NCBI RefSeq assembly: GCF_009176305.1
Contig: NZ_BLAJ01000010.1
Span: 62,001-126,000 of the forward strand
Length of the DNA: 64,000 bases
Direction: 5' to 3'
From: Martinezella dioscoreae
GTDB lineage: Bacteria; Pseudomonadota; Alphaproteobacteria; Rhizobiales; Rhizobiaceae
Of this stretch, positions 9,384 through 17,881 are shown piece by piece. The position numbers were made by a program, and so were the translations under genes. Below the pieces are notes generated by a model that was given only the letters and a program-made list of their open reading frames with translations, was not told the DNA's origin and ran no database searches. Numbering within the stretch: position 1 is the stretch's first letter; every line of letters begins with the position of its first letter.

Positions 9384-10541
9384 TCATCGGAACGTCTTCC
9401 TCGGATCGAAGGCGTCGCGCACGGCTTCGCCGATGAAAATCAGCAGCGACAGCATGATCGACATGGTGAAGAAGGCCGAGAGCCCCAGCCAGGGAGCCTG
9501 CAGATTGGATTTGCCCTGGGCGATCATTTCACCCAGCGACGGCGAGCCGGGCGGCATGCCGAAGCCTAGGAAATCCAGCGAGGTCAGGGTGGTGATCGAG
9601 CCCGACAGGATGAAGGGAACGAAGGTCAGCGTCGCCACCATCGCGTTCGGCAGCAGGTGGCGATACATGATGGTGCGGTTGTTGACGCCGAGCGCGCGGG
9701 CGGCGCGCACATATTCGAAATTGCGCGCCCGCAGGAATTCGGCGCGCACGACGCCGACGAGCCCTACCCAGGAAAACAGCAGCAATATGCCGAGCAGGAT
9801 GAAGAAGCCCGGCGGCAGCACCGAGGCGATGATCAGCAGGATATAGAGCACCGGCATGGATGACCAGATTTCGATGAAACGCTGCATCAAAAGATCGGTC
9901 CAGCCGCCGAAATAGCCCTGTATCGCGCCGGCGCAGACGCCGACGACGGCCGAGCAGATGGTGAGCGCCAGGCCGAACAGTACCGAGATGCGGAAGCCGT
10001 AGATCAGGCGTGCGAGCACATCGCGCGCCTGATCGTCGGTGCCGAGCCAATTGAAATTGCTCCAGTTGCAATTCGGATCGGCGATACCGCCAGGATAGCC
10101 TGAGCAGCGTGTCTCCTTGCTCATCGCCCAGAAAGGCGCCGTCGGCGCCGACATTCCTGTGGGAAGGTTGGAATTGGCGGTCTGATAGGAATAATGGATC
10201 GGCGGCCAGATCATCCAGCCATGGGCATTGATCTCATCCTGAATATCCGGGGCGCGATAATCTGTCTGCGCCAGGAAACCGCCGAACTTCTCCTCGGGAT
10301 AATCGACGAAGACCGGCGCTAGGATCTCTCCCTTGTAGAAGACGAGGATCGGCCGGTCGTTGACGATGAACTCCGCGCCGAGGCTGACGACAAACAGCAC
10401 CAGGAAAATCCAGAGCGACCAGTAGCCGCGGCGGTTTGCCTTGAAATTCTCCCAGCGGCGAATGTTGGTGGGCGAGAAAAGGCCTTTGCGGGGCGGCTTC
10501 ACCGTCGTCGGAAGCGTCTGCTGATTGGCTGCGTCCATCAC
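9384..10541 (-). CDS. yejE: Peptide ABC transporter permease YejE
   Basis: A 385-residue inner-membrane permease of the oligopeptide (DppC/OppC) type. It has one N-terminal helix (YWSLWIFLVLFVVSLG), a periplasmic loop with the YejE-type YPEEKFGG segment, and a C-terminal binding-protein-dependent domain with the EAA-type loop YVRAARALGVNNRTIMYRHLLPNA. The ATG at 10541 overlaps the yejB stop by ATGA. It pairs with YejB to form the channel. Confidence 0.95.
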   Translation of the reverse strand: MMDAANQQTLPTTVKPPRKGLFSPTNIRRWENFKANRRGYWSLWIFLVLFVVSLGAEFIVNDRPILVFYKGEILAPVFVDYPEEKFGGFLAQTDYRAPDIQDEINAHGWMIWPPIHYSYQTANSNLPTGMSAPTAPFWAMSKETRCSGYPGGIADPNCNWSNFNWLGTDDQARDVLARLIYGFRISVLFGLALTICSAVVGVCAGAIQGYFGGWTDLLMQRFIEIWSSMPVLYILLIIASVLPPGFFILLGILLLFSWVGLVGVVRAEFLRARNFEYVRAARALGVNNRTIMYRHLLPNAMVATLTFVPFILSGSITTLTSLDFLGFGMPPGSPSLGEMIAQGKSNLQAPWLGLSAFFTMSIMLSLLIFIGEAVRDAFDPRKTFR

Positions 10542-11632
10542 ACGTCCCTCCGCTCGAAATCGATGCGCGGATCAATCCAGGTGTAGATTAGATCTGAGAC
10601 GAGGCTGACGACGAGGCCGAGCAGCGAGAAGATGAAGAGAGTGGCAAAGACCACCGGATAGTCGCGCTGGACGACAGAGAGATAGCTCAGGCGCCCCAAG
10701 CCATCGAGCGAGAAGATATTTTCGATCAGCAGCGAGCCGGTGAAGAAGGCGGAGATAAAGGCGCCGGGAAAGCCGGCAATGACGATGAGCATGGCGTTGC
10801 GGAAGACATGGCCATAGAGCACGCGCCGTTCGGAAAGGCCCTTGGCGCGGGCGGTGATGACATATTGCTTCTTGATTTCCTCGATGAAGGAGTTCTTGGT
10901 CAGCAGCGTCGTGGTGGCGAAAGCGGCGAGCGACAGCGAAATCAGCGGCAGCACCAGATGCCAGAGATAATCGAGGATCTTCTGCCACCAGCTGAGATCG
11001 GCGAAATTATCCGAAACGAGACCGCGCAACGGAAACCAGTCGAAGAAGGAGCCGCCGGCAAACAGCACGATCAGCATGATGCCGAACAGGAAGCTCGGGA
11101 CGGCATAGCCGACGATGATAATGCCCGACGTCCAGACATCGAAGGTCGATCCGTCCTGCACCGCCTTGCGGATGCCGAGCGGAATGGAAATGGCATAGGA
11201 GAAGATCAGGATCCAGATGCCGAGCGAGATCGACACCGGCAGCTTCTGGCCGATGAGATCGATGACGGTGGTATTGCGGAAAAAGCTCTCGCCGAAATCG
11301 AAGCGGATATAATTCCACATCATCTGACCGAAGCGCTCGAGCGGCGGCTTGTCGAAGCCGAACTGCTTGTCGAGCTTGGCGATCAGCTCGGGATCGAGCC
11401 CCTGCGCGCCCCGATATTTCGAGCTGCTGTCATCGAAGGATTGCTGTGCAGCCAGGTCCGTACCGCCACCCGACAGGCGGCCATTGGCATTGTCGCCCTG
11501 GCCGGTCAGCTGCGCGATGACCTGCTCGACGGGACCGCCCGGCGCAAACTGCACGATGGTGAAGGAAATCGCCATGATGCCGACGATGGTCGGGATCATC
11601 AGCAGGAGGCGTCGCAGAATATAAGCGCCCAT
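10538..11632 (-). CDS. yejB: Peptide ABC transporter permease YejB
   Basis: A 364-residue inner-membrane permease of the DppB/OppB type: an N-terminal helix (LLLMIPTIVGIMAISFTIVQF) with FAPGGPVEQ, a periplasmic insert, five further helices, and the EAA loop YVITARAKGLSERRVLYGHVFRNA. Length is normal for YejB. It is separated from yejA by 171 bp, a gap often seen where the binding protein is made in excess. Confidence 0.95.
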   Translation of the reverse strand: MGAYILRRLLLMIPTIVGIMAISFTIVQFAPGGPVEQVIAQLTGQGDNANGRLSGGGTDLAAQQSFDDSSSKYRGAQGLDPELIAKLDKQFGFDKPPLERFGQMMWNYIRFDFGESFFRNTTVIDLIGQKLPVSISLGIWILIFSYAISIPLGIRKAVQDGSTFDVWTSGIIIVGYAVPSFLFGIMLIVLFAGGSFFDWFPLRGLVSDNFADLSWWQKILDYLWHLVLPLISLSLAAFATTTLLTKNSFIEEIKKQYVITARAKGLSERRVLYGHVFRNAMLIVIAGFPGAFISAFFTGSLLIENIFSLDGLGRLSYLSVVQRDYPVVFATLFIFSLLGLVVSLVSDLIYTWIDPRIDFERRDV

Positions 11633-11803
11633 CAGTCCGCCGCTCCCGCAAGCAGGGGTATGTTCCGCCTCGCCTCAATCCGTCCGTCGATCAAATCATA
11701 GTCCCTTCCGCCGGATCGAGACCGGCGCAATCATTTCAGCTGGAAACCATCCGAATCAGCCTCGAGCATTTGGAGCCAGCGAGCCCCTCATTGCAAGAGA
11801 GGC

Positions 11804-13642
11804 TCACTTTCCGGCGCTTTTCGACCACCAGACATCGGGAAAACCGATCGAGTAATAGGGCAGCTCGGGCAGATGCTCGAATTTGTCCCAATAGGCGATC
11901 TTGTTCGTCGTCCCATAAAACAACGGGACAACGTAATGGTGGGCGAGGAGTACGCGATCAAGCGCCTTGGCGGCAGCAGTCTTTTCTTCGAGGGTCGCGG
12001 CAGAGACAAGCTTACCGATCAATATATCGACACCCGGATCGGAAATGCCGGCGTAGTTGCGAGAGCCTTGGCGGTTTGCCGATGCCGAACCCCAGTAATC
12101 GATCTGTTCGCTGCCGGGCGGCAGCGCCGTGCCCCACACGTTCCAGGTCGCATCATAGTCGAAGCTACGAATGCGGTTGATGTATTGCGATGAATCGACC
12201 GTTCTGAGGGTCGCATCGATACCAATGCGACGCAGGTTCTGAACGTAGGGCAGGTTTGATCTTTCCAGCGAAGGACTGCCGAGCAGGATTTCCATCGTGA
12301 AGGGCTGGCCGGTCTTTTCGTTGACCATGCGATTGCCCTTCAACACATAACCGGCTTCCTTGAAAAGCGCGATCGCCTTGCGCAGATTGTCGCGTGCCTT
12401 CTGCGCGTCGCCGCCTACCGGATTGGTGTAGGGGGTGGTGAAGACTTCAGGCGGCACCTTATCCTTGACGCTGTTGAGGATATTCAATTCCTCGCCCGTG
12501 GGCAGCCCTGAAGAGGCAAGCTCGGTGCCGAAAAAGAAAGAGTTGACGCGGCTCAGCTGGCCAAAGGCAAGCGCCCTGTTCATCTCCTCGAAGTCATAGG
12601 CGTAGTTCAGCGCCTCACGTACACGCTGATCCTTGAACTGATCGCGCCGGAGATTGAGCACCATCGCCTGCATGATGCCGACCGAACGCAGCGAGTTGGG
12701 CAGTTCATCGCGCTTGATGCGGCCGTCCTTGGCGGCGGGAAAGTCGTATGCAGTCACCCAGTGGCTTGCCGACTGGTCCCGCCAGAAATCCGTATTCCCG
12801 CCGCGAAAGGCTTCGAATTCCACATCCTTATCGGCGTAGTAGGTGTAGGAAACCGCCCCGAAGTTATTCTGGCCGATATTGACCGGCAGGTTCTTGCCCC
12901 AATAGTCATCTCGCAGTTCATATCGGATTGACGATCCCGGCTGCACGGAGACGATCTTATACGGTCCGGATCCCATGACTGGCTCGAGTGTTGTGCGGGA
13001 GATATCGCGCGGCTTTCCATCGGCGCCGGCGCTCTCCCACCAATGTTTCGGCACGATCAGAAGCTGGCCGGCAATAAAAGGAAGTTCGCGATTGTTCTTT
13101 TCGTTGAAGTAGAAGGTGACGTCCCTGTCACCCGTCTTTTCGGCTCGCGTCACGTGGGAATAGATACTGGTCGCGAGAGGATTGAGCTCCTTGGTGCGAT
13201 CGAAGCTGAAAACCACATCATCGGGGGTCACCGGTGTGCCGTCGGCCCATTTCGCCTCGGCGCGCAAGCGGAAGGTCGCGCTCGATATGTCATCGGGATA
13301 GGAGACCCCCTCGGCAAGCAAGCCATAGGAGGTGGCAACCTCGTCATTGGACGATTTCATCAGCGTATCGAAAACCATTGACAATCCGCTGACGGGGTTG
13401 CCCTTAAACAGCACCGGATTGAGCGTGTCGAACGTGCCTTCGTCCGAGAGCTTAAGCTCCCCGCCCTTTGGCGCATCCGGATTGACATAATCGAAATGCT
13501 TGAAGCCGGGCTGATATTTCAAGTCGCCGAGAATGGCCGTGCCGATGCGGAATTGCGGCTCTTCGGCTTTCGTGGCTAGAGGCACTGCCAGCAGGCAAAA
13601 AAGAGAAACGACCAAGCCTGCTTTCAACCGCGACAACGCCAT
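11804..13642 (-). CDS. yejA: Peptide ABC transporter periplasmic binding protein YejA
   Basis: A 612-residue exported protein with signal peptide LKAGLVVSLFCLLAVPLATKAE, belonging to the extracellular solute-binding family 5 (GGELKLSDEGTFDTLNPVLFKGNP near the N-terminus). YejA delivers peptides to YejBEF. First gene of the minus-strand operon. In its leader a 16-bp palindrome, CCTCTTTGTAAAGAGG (13716-13731), could be an operator or the 3' hairpin of the tetR gene. Confidence 0.95.
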   Translation of the reverse strand: MALSRLKAGLVVSLFCLLAVPLATKAEEPQFRIGTAILGDLKYQPGFKHFDYVNPDAPKGGELKLSDEGTFDTLNPVLFKGNPVSGLSMVFDTLMKSSNDEVATSYGLLAEGVSYPDDISSATFRLRAEAKWADGTPVTPDDVVFSFDRTKELNPLATSIYSHVTRAEKTGDRDVTFYFNEKNNRELPFIAGQLLIVPKHWWESAGADGKPRDISRTTLEPVMGSGPYKIVSVQPGSSIRYELRDDYWGKNLPVNIGQNNFGAVSYTYYADKDVEFEAFRGGNTDFWRDQSASHWVTAYDFPAAKDGRIKRDELPNSLRSVGIMQAMVLNLRRDQFKDQRVREALNYAYDFEEMNRALAFGQLSRVNSFFFGTELASSGLPTGEELNILNSVKDKVPPEVFTTPYTNPVGGDAQKARDNLRKAIALFKEAGYVLKGNRMVNEKTGQPFTMEILLGSPSLERSNLPYVQNLRRIGIDATLRTVDSSQYINRIRSFDYDATWNVWGTALPPGSEQIDYWGSASANRQGSRNYAGISDPGVDILIGKLVSAATLEEKTAAAKALDRVLLAHHYVVPLFYGTTNKIAYWDKFEHLPELPYYSIGFPDVWWSKSAGK

Positions 13643-13751
13643 TCATGATCTCCCGATGATTTCTGGAGAATCAGCATAAGGCAAATGAGGGCAAAAAACA
13701 GGACGCAATAACGCACCTCTTTGTAAAGAGGCCGAAGACTGTTTCCGGGAA

Positions 13752-14378
13752 TCAACCCTTTGCCGCAGCTTCTTCAAGACGTTTGCGCAACATCAGCCGC
13801 AATTCGCCGGCGACGCGGCGATCCTCGGCAGCATCGGGCTCGGCGGCGACGGCGACGACGATGCGAAGCAGTTCGAGCACGATACCCGACATCAGCGCGA
13901 TATCGTCCGATATAGGCGGCTGCGCCTGCCGCAGGATGCCGGCGATCAGCTCCTTCAGCTCTGCCCGTGAGCGCGCCTTGCGCTCCCTGGGAATATCGCG
14001 GCGACCGGCCAGTACCGAAAACTCCGGATATTCCTCCATGAAAGCACCGAGCGCATGGAAGATCGCCTCGCCGCTATCGGCTGCGGAAAGGCCGGTGCTC
14101 CGCTCGGCCATACCTCGAAGCCCGGCCTTCAATCGCTCCAGGCGTTCGATATGCAGTGCTTCGGCAAGTAGGGGCTTGGTCGGGAAGAACTGATAGAGCG
14201 AGCCGATAGAGGAATTTGCCTCGGCCGCAATCTCCGTCATCGTTGCCGCCTCATAGCCCTTGCGCGCGAAAACCTTTGCGGCCGCCTCCAGCAGTATGAC
14301 GACCCGATCATGGCCGCGCTGCCGCTTCGGCGTGCGCGTCTTCAATTCTTCACTTGATTTTTGTGAGGCCATCCTCAT
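13752..14378 (-). CDS. TetR-family transcriptional regulator
   Basis: A 208-residue repressor-type protein. The N-terminal helix-turn-helix region is ILLEAAAKVFARKGYEAATMTEIAAEANSSIGSLYQFFPTK split over residues 25-65; the C-terminal ligand domain is unlike any I can assign. The ATG at 14378 and one at 14372 (MASQKSS) are both possible. It is divergent from the isochorismatase-fold gene over a 46-bp gap containing a perfect palindrome, so autoregulation and control of that gene are likely. Confidence 0.85.
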   Translation of the reverse strand: MRMASQKSSEELKTRTPKRQRGHDRVVILLEAAAKVFARKGYEAATMTEIAAEANSSIGSLYQFFPTKPLLAEALHIERLERLKAGLRGMAERSTGLSAADSGEAIFHALGAFMEEYPEFSVLAGRRDIPRERKARSRAELKELIAGILRQAQPPISDDIALMSGIVLELLRIVVAVAAEPDAAEDRRVAGELRLMLRKRLEEAAAKG

Positions 14379-14407
14379 ATTTCCATTGTGAGGATATCCT
14401 CATATTT
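14371..14407. promoter_or_regulatory. Probable TetR operator: 14-bp palindrome with flanking direct repeats
   Basis: TGAGGATATCCTCA at 14389-14402 is a perfect palindrome. The 12-mer ATCCTCATATTT occurs at 14371-14382 and again at 14396-14407, giving a second half-site that overlaps the tetR start. This layout between divergent genes is that of an autoregulatory TetR site. Confidence 0.7.
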
Positions 14408-14424
14408 TATGGAGCTACCGCCCG

Positions 14425-14994
14425 ATGTCACTTTACGACCCCAAAACTACCGCTCTCGTTTCTATCGACCTGCAAGGCCTCGTCCTGAGCCGGCCGCTCG
14501 CGCCCTACTCCGCCCAGCAGATCGTCACCAATACGGTCGCCATCGCAAACAAACTGAAGGCCGATGGCGGAACGACCGTTTTCGTGACGGTTGGATTTTC
14601 CGCAGACTATGCCGATGCTGTCAATCAGCCGACAGACGAAAGCTTTGCGCTTCCCCCAGGAGGTTTGCCGCCGGCCGCGCTCGAGGCTCCGGCCGAGATG
14701 GCAGCGCTGACGCCTGATGTCGCCATCGTCAAGCGCCAGTGGAGCGCCTTTTACGGCACGGAACTGGACCTGCAGCTTCGCCGTCGCGGCGTCAGGACGC
14801 TGATCCTGACCGGAGTCGCCACCAATTTCGGTGTCGAAGCAACCGTGCGCGATGCCTTCGCGGCAAACTACGCCGTCATTGTTGCCGAAGATGCGGTGAC
14901 GACCTTCTCGCAGGACATGCAGGATTTCGCCTGCACGAAGGTCTTGCCGCGGCTGTCGCGTATCCGCAAGACGGCGGAAATCCTGGCGAACTGA
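14425..14994 (+). CDS. Isochorismatase-fold protein, YecD-like (nucleophile Cys replaced by Gly)
   Basis: A 189-residue isochorismatase-superfamily protein. Asp15 (VSIDLQG) and Lys103 (IVKRQWSAF) of the usual triad are present, but the cysteine position in GVATNFGVEAT is Gly136. This pattern is found in YecD-like members and true isochorismatases, so thiol-dependent amidase chemistry is not expected. The ATG at 14425 follows GGAG (TATGGAGCTACCGCCCG). It is divergent from the TetR gene and probably its target. Substrate unknown. Confidence 0.85.
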   Translation: MSLYDPKTTALVSIDLQGLVLSRPLAPYSAQQIVTNTVAIANKLKADGGTTVFVTVGFSADYADAVNQPTDESFALPPGGLPPAALEAPAEMAALTPDVAIVKRQWSAFYGTELDLQLRRRGVRTLILTGVATNFGVEATVRDAFAANYAVIVAEDAVTTFSQDMQDFACTKVLPRLSRIRKTAEILAN

Positions 14995-15137
14995 TCCATC
15001 CGAAGCAAAGGTCTATGCAAGCAAAGGCGGCCGACCGGTGGCCATCCGTGATTGGCGCGGATTCACTTCCATCCTGTTTCAGGATAGTCTCACGGCAAAT
15101 CACTTCGGCTAATGCCGACCGCCTTTCAAGGATATGC

Positions 15138-16172
15138 ATGGCTTCACTTCTGGCTCGCGCCTTTCGAACGATCGGCAAATTCTCTCTCGCCACCTCGATC
15201 GGGATGGGCCTTGTCGCCGGCGATGCGCTGGCGCAGCAGGCTACCCTTTCCCCCGGCAGCGCCAAGGCTGTTTTCGGCGCGGTCACGCTGCCGACGCAGG
15301 GACCGCCGCAATCGATCGGCTTCTATGCCAAGGGCTGCCTTGCCGGCGCGGTCGCCCTGCCCGCGGACGGCCCGACATGGCAGGCGATGCGCCTATCGCG
15401 CAATCGTCGCTGGGGACGACCGGAGATGATCGGCCTGCTCGAGCGCCTATCGCGCGATGCTGCGAAGAATGACGGCTGGCCGGGTTTGCTTGTCGGCGAT
15501 ATCTCGCAGCCGCGCGGCGGCCCGATGATCAACGGCCATGCCTCGCATCAGATCGGTCTCGACGCCGACGTCTGGCTGACGCCGATGCCGCGGCGCAAGA
15601 TGACGGTGGAAGAGCGCGAAGCCCTGCCTTTCACCACGATGCTCGCCAAGGACAAGTTCCTGACGATCAACGACAAGGTCTGGACACCGGCACATGCCCG
15701 CCTCTTGATGCGCGCGGCAAGCTATCCGGAGGTCGAGCGCATCTTCGTCAACCCGGCGATCAAGAAGAAGATGTGCGGGACATGGACGGGCGACCGCACC
15801 AACCTCGGCAAGCTGCGGCCGGAATACGGGCACGACTCGCATTTCCATATCCGTCTCCGCTGCCCCGCAGGCTCCGTCGGCTGCACAGGACAGGCGCCGG
15901 TCGCCTCCGGCGATGGCTGCGACAAGTCGCTCGCCTGGTGGTTCGGGCCTGAGCCTTGGGCCAAGCCGAAGCCCAGCGACAAGCCGCCCCAAAAGCCGCG
16001 CGAAGTCATGGTTGCCGATCTGCCCAAGGCCTGCCAGGCCGTATTGGCGGCACCTTCGATTGCTTCCGCACGCCCCGCCGCCTCCGGCGCCAAAGCTGCC
16101 GACGTTTCAGCGGAGACGGACGCAATGCCGGTTTCGGGCGATACGCCGCCCGGTCAGATTCCGCAGCAGTAA
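15138..16172 (+). CDS. mepA: Penicillin-insensitive murein endopeptidase
   Basis: A 344-residue periplasmic LAS-family metallopeptidase that cuts D-Ala-meso-DAP cross-links in peptidoglycan. A signal peptide (IGKFSLATSIGMGLVAGDALAQ) is followed by the MepA domain. Zinc-site motifs are visible: GHASHQIGLDADVW and YGHDSHFHIRLRCP. The C-terminus carries a proline/alanine-rich tail of about 80 residues. The ATG at 15138, preceded by AAGGAT, is chosen because it opens the signal peptide; the frame extends upstream only into the preceding gene. A 143-bp gap before it holds no other feature I can recognise. Confidence 0.93.
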   Translation: MASLLARAFRTIGKFSLATSIGMGLVAGDALAQQATLSPGSAKAVFGAVTLPTQGPPQSIGFYAKGCLAGAVALPADGPTWQAMRLSRNRRWGRPEMIGLLERLSRDAAKNDGWPGLLVGDISQPRGGPMINGHASHQIGLDADVWLTPMPRRKMTVEEREALPFTTMLAKDKFLTINDKVWTPAHARLLMRAASYPEVERIFVNPAIKKKMCGTWTGDRTNLGKLRPEYGHDSHFHIRLRCPAGSVGCTGQAPVASGDGCDKSLAWWFGPEPWAKPKPSDKPPQKPREVMVADLPKACQAVLAAPSIASARPAASGAKAADVSAETDAMPVSGDTPPGQIPQQ

Positions 16173-16271
16173 GTCCTGCACCGTCCTTGCCGGAGGCGTC
16201 TTTCAAAACGCGCCCCCTTGGTATAGAAGGCGGGTAAATCGATTGAAAACATCGAGCGGAGCAAGGATTTC

Positions 16272-16652
16272 ATGGCCGGCAGCAAATGCATTGCATTGAT
16301 CGCGCATGATCAGAAAAAAGATGCGATGGCAGAATTTGCACGGCGTAACGAAGCCGCCCTTGCCGATTGGAACATCGTCGCCACGGGCACGACAGGCGGC
16401 CGCGTGCTGGATGCCTGCCCGGACCTCAAGGTCACCCGGCTGAAAAGCGGCCCGCTCGGTGGCGACCAGCAGATCGGCGCGCTCATCGCCACCGGCGAGA
16501 TCGATATGCTCGTCTTCTTCATCGATCCCCTCACCCCCATGCCGCACGACGTCGACGTGAAGGCATTGACGCGGCTTGCCGTTCTCTACGACATTCCGAT
16601 GGCGCTCAACGAATCCACTGCCGAGCGGCTGATCAAAACCCTGAACCATTAA
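16272..16652 (+). CDS. mgsA: Methylglyoxal synthase
   Basis: A 126-residue enzyme converting dihydroxyacetone phosphate to methylglyoxal and phosphate, a bypass of lower glycolysis under phosphate limitation. Conserved stretches include ALIAHDQKKD, GTTGG, SGPLGGDQQIGA and FFIDPLTPMPHD, the last carrying catalytic aspartate. Length is slightly under the 152 residues of the E. coli enzyme. It sits 34 bp upstream of glk and may share its transcript. Confidence 0.95.
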   Translation: MAGSKCIALIAHDQKKDAMAEFARRNEAALADWNIVATGTTGGRVLDACPDLKVTRLKSGPLGGDQQIGALIATGEIDMLVFFIDPLTPMPHDVDVKALTRLAVLYDIPMALNESTAERLIKTLNH

Positions 16653-16686
16653 TCCGCCTTGCCGGCGGCAGACCACGGACCTGGCC

Positions 16687-17709
16687 ATGCCCGAGCTCAA
16701 TCACAGCGACGCCCCCCTGCCTTTCCCAATCCTGATCGGCGATATCGGCGGCACCAATGCGCGTTTCTCCATCCTCGTCGATGCGGACTCCGAACAGGAG
16801 CATTTTCCGGTCGTGCAGACGGCGAATTTCGCCACGATCGACGATGCGATCAAACTCGCCCTTGAAGACAGCAAGGTTCGGCCCCGCTCGGCAATTCTTG
16901 CCATGGCAGGTCCCGTGCAGGGTGACGAGATTCCGTTGACCAATTGCGATTGGGTGATCCGTCCGAAGACGATGATCGCCAATCTCGGCATCGAGGACGT
17001 GCTCGTCATCAACGACTTCGAGGCACAGGCGCTCGCGATCGCCGAGATTTCCGACGAGCATCGCCAGACTATCGGCAAAGCATCCGGTAACGCGGTTGCA
17101 TCACGCGCCGTGCTCGGGCCAGGCACCGGGCTTGGCGTCGGCGCTCTGGTCCATACCCAGCATCAATGGGTGCCGGTACCGGGCGAAGGCGGGCATATCG
17201 ATCTCGGGCCACGCACGGAACGCGACCTGCAGATCTGGCCGCATCTGGAACCCATCGAAGGCCGCATCTCGGCCGAGCAGGTGATCTGTGGTCGCGGCCT
17301 GCAGAACCTCTATCATGCGATCTGCGCGGCTGACGGCATCGAACCGAGCCTGAAGGAGCCGGCTGACATCACCAACCATGCGCTTGCCGGCACCAACAGG
17401 CAGGCCGAGGAGACGCTGACGCTGTTCGTCACCTATCTTGGCCGCGTCGCCGGCGATATCGCCATGATCTTCATGGCGCGCGGCGGCGTCTATCTCTCGG
17501 GTGGCATTCCGCAGAAGATCCTGCCGGCGCTGCAGAAGCCGGAATTTCGCGCCGCTTTCGAGGACAAGGCACCGCACACGGAACTGATGAAGACGATTCC
17601 GACCCATGTGGTCGTCAATCCGCTGGCAGCGCTTTCCGGCCTTGCGATCTATGCCCGCAAACCGACAAACTTTGGCCTTGCCACGGACGGCCGTCGCTGG
17701 CGGCGTTGA
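16687..17709 (+). CDS. glk: Glucokinase
   Basis: A 340-residue ATP-dependent glucokinase of the bacterial Glk (proteobacterial) type, making glucose-6-phosphate in the cytoplasm. The phosphate-binding motif LIGDIGGTNARFSI is at the N-terminus, the catalytic Asp lies in VINDFEAQA, and GPGTGLGVGALV plus GEGGHIDLGP form the sugar/adenosine site. The RBS region is modest. A strong terminator follows at 17728. Confidence 0.95.
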   Translation: MPELNHSDAPLPFPILIGDIGGTNARFSILVDADSEQEHFPVVQTANFATIDDAIKLALEDSKVRPRSAILAMAGPVQGDEIPLTNCDWVIRPKTMIANLGIEDVLVINDFEAQALAIAEISDEHRQTIGKASGNAVASRAVLGPGTGLGVGALVHTQHQWVPVPGEGGHIDLGPRTERDLQIWPHLEPIEGRISAEQVICGRGLQNLYHAICAADGIEPSLKEPADITNHALAGTNRQAEETLTLFVTYLGRVAGDIAMIFMARGGVYLSGGIPQKILPALQKPEFRAAFEDKAPHTELMKTIPTHVVVNPLAALSGLAIYARKPTNFGLATDGRRWRR

Positions 17710-17727
17710 TTGCTTGCCAAACAGCTC

Positions 17728-17761
17728 ATGGTGCGCTGAAACCCGGCGCACCATACTTTTT
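17728..17761 (+). terminator. Rho-independent terminator after glk
   Basis: A 9-bp perfect stem, ATGGTGCGC pairing with GCGCACCAT around a 9-nt loop, followed by ACTTTTT. It separates mgsA-glk from the ABC exporter gene. Confidence 0.8.
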
Positions 17762-17881
17762 GAAGGGGCCAGCATCCTCTATAATGGGCGCGGCTCCGCG
17801 ATCGGCCTTAACCAGCCCGGCAGGCCACGTCTAGCCAAAGCCGTGCTAAGTCTTTAATAGAACCGCGAAAGCACGTGCCAG

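Noticed and set aside
14739..15137. N-terminal extension of the mepA frame into the isochorismatase-fold gene
   Set aside because: The signal peptide begins at ATG 15138 with a good RBS; the extension is out-of-frame reading of the previous gene.
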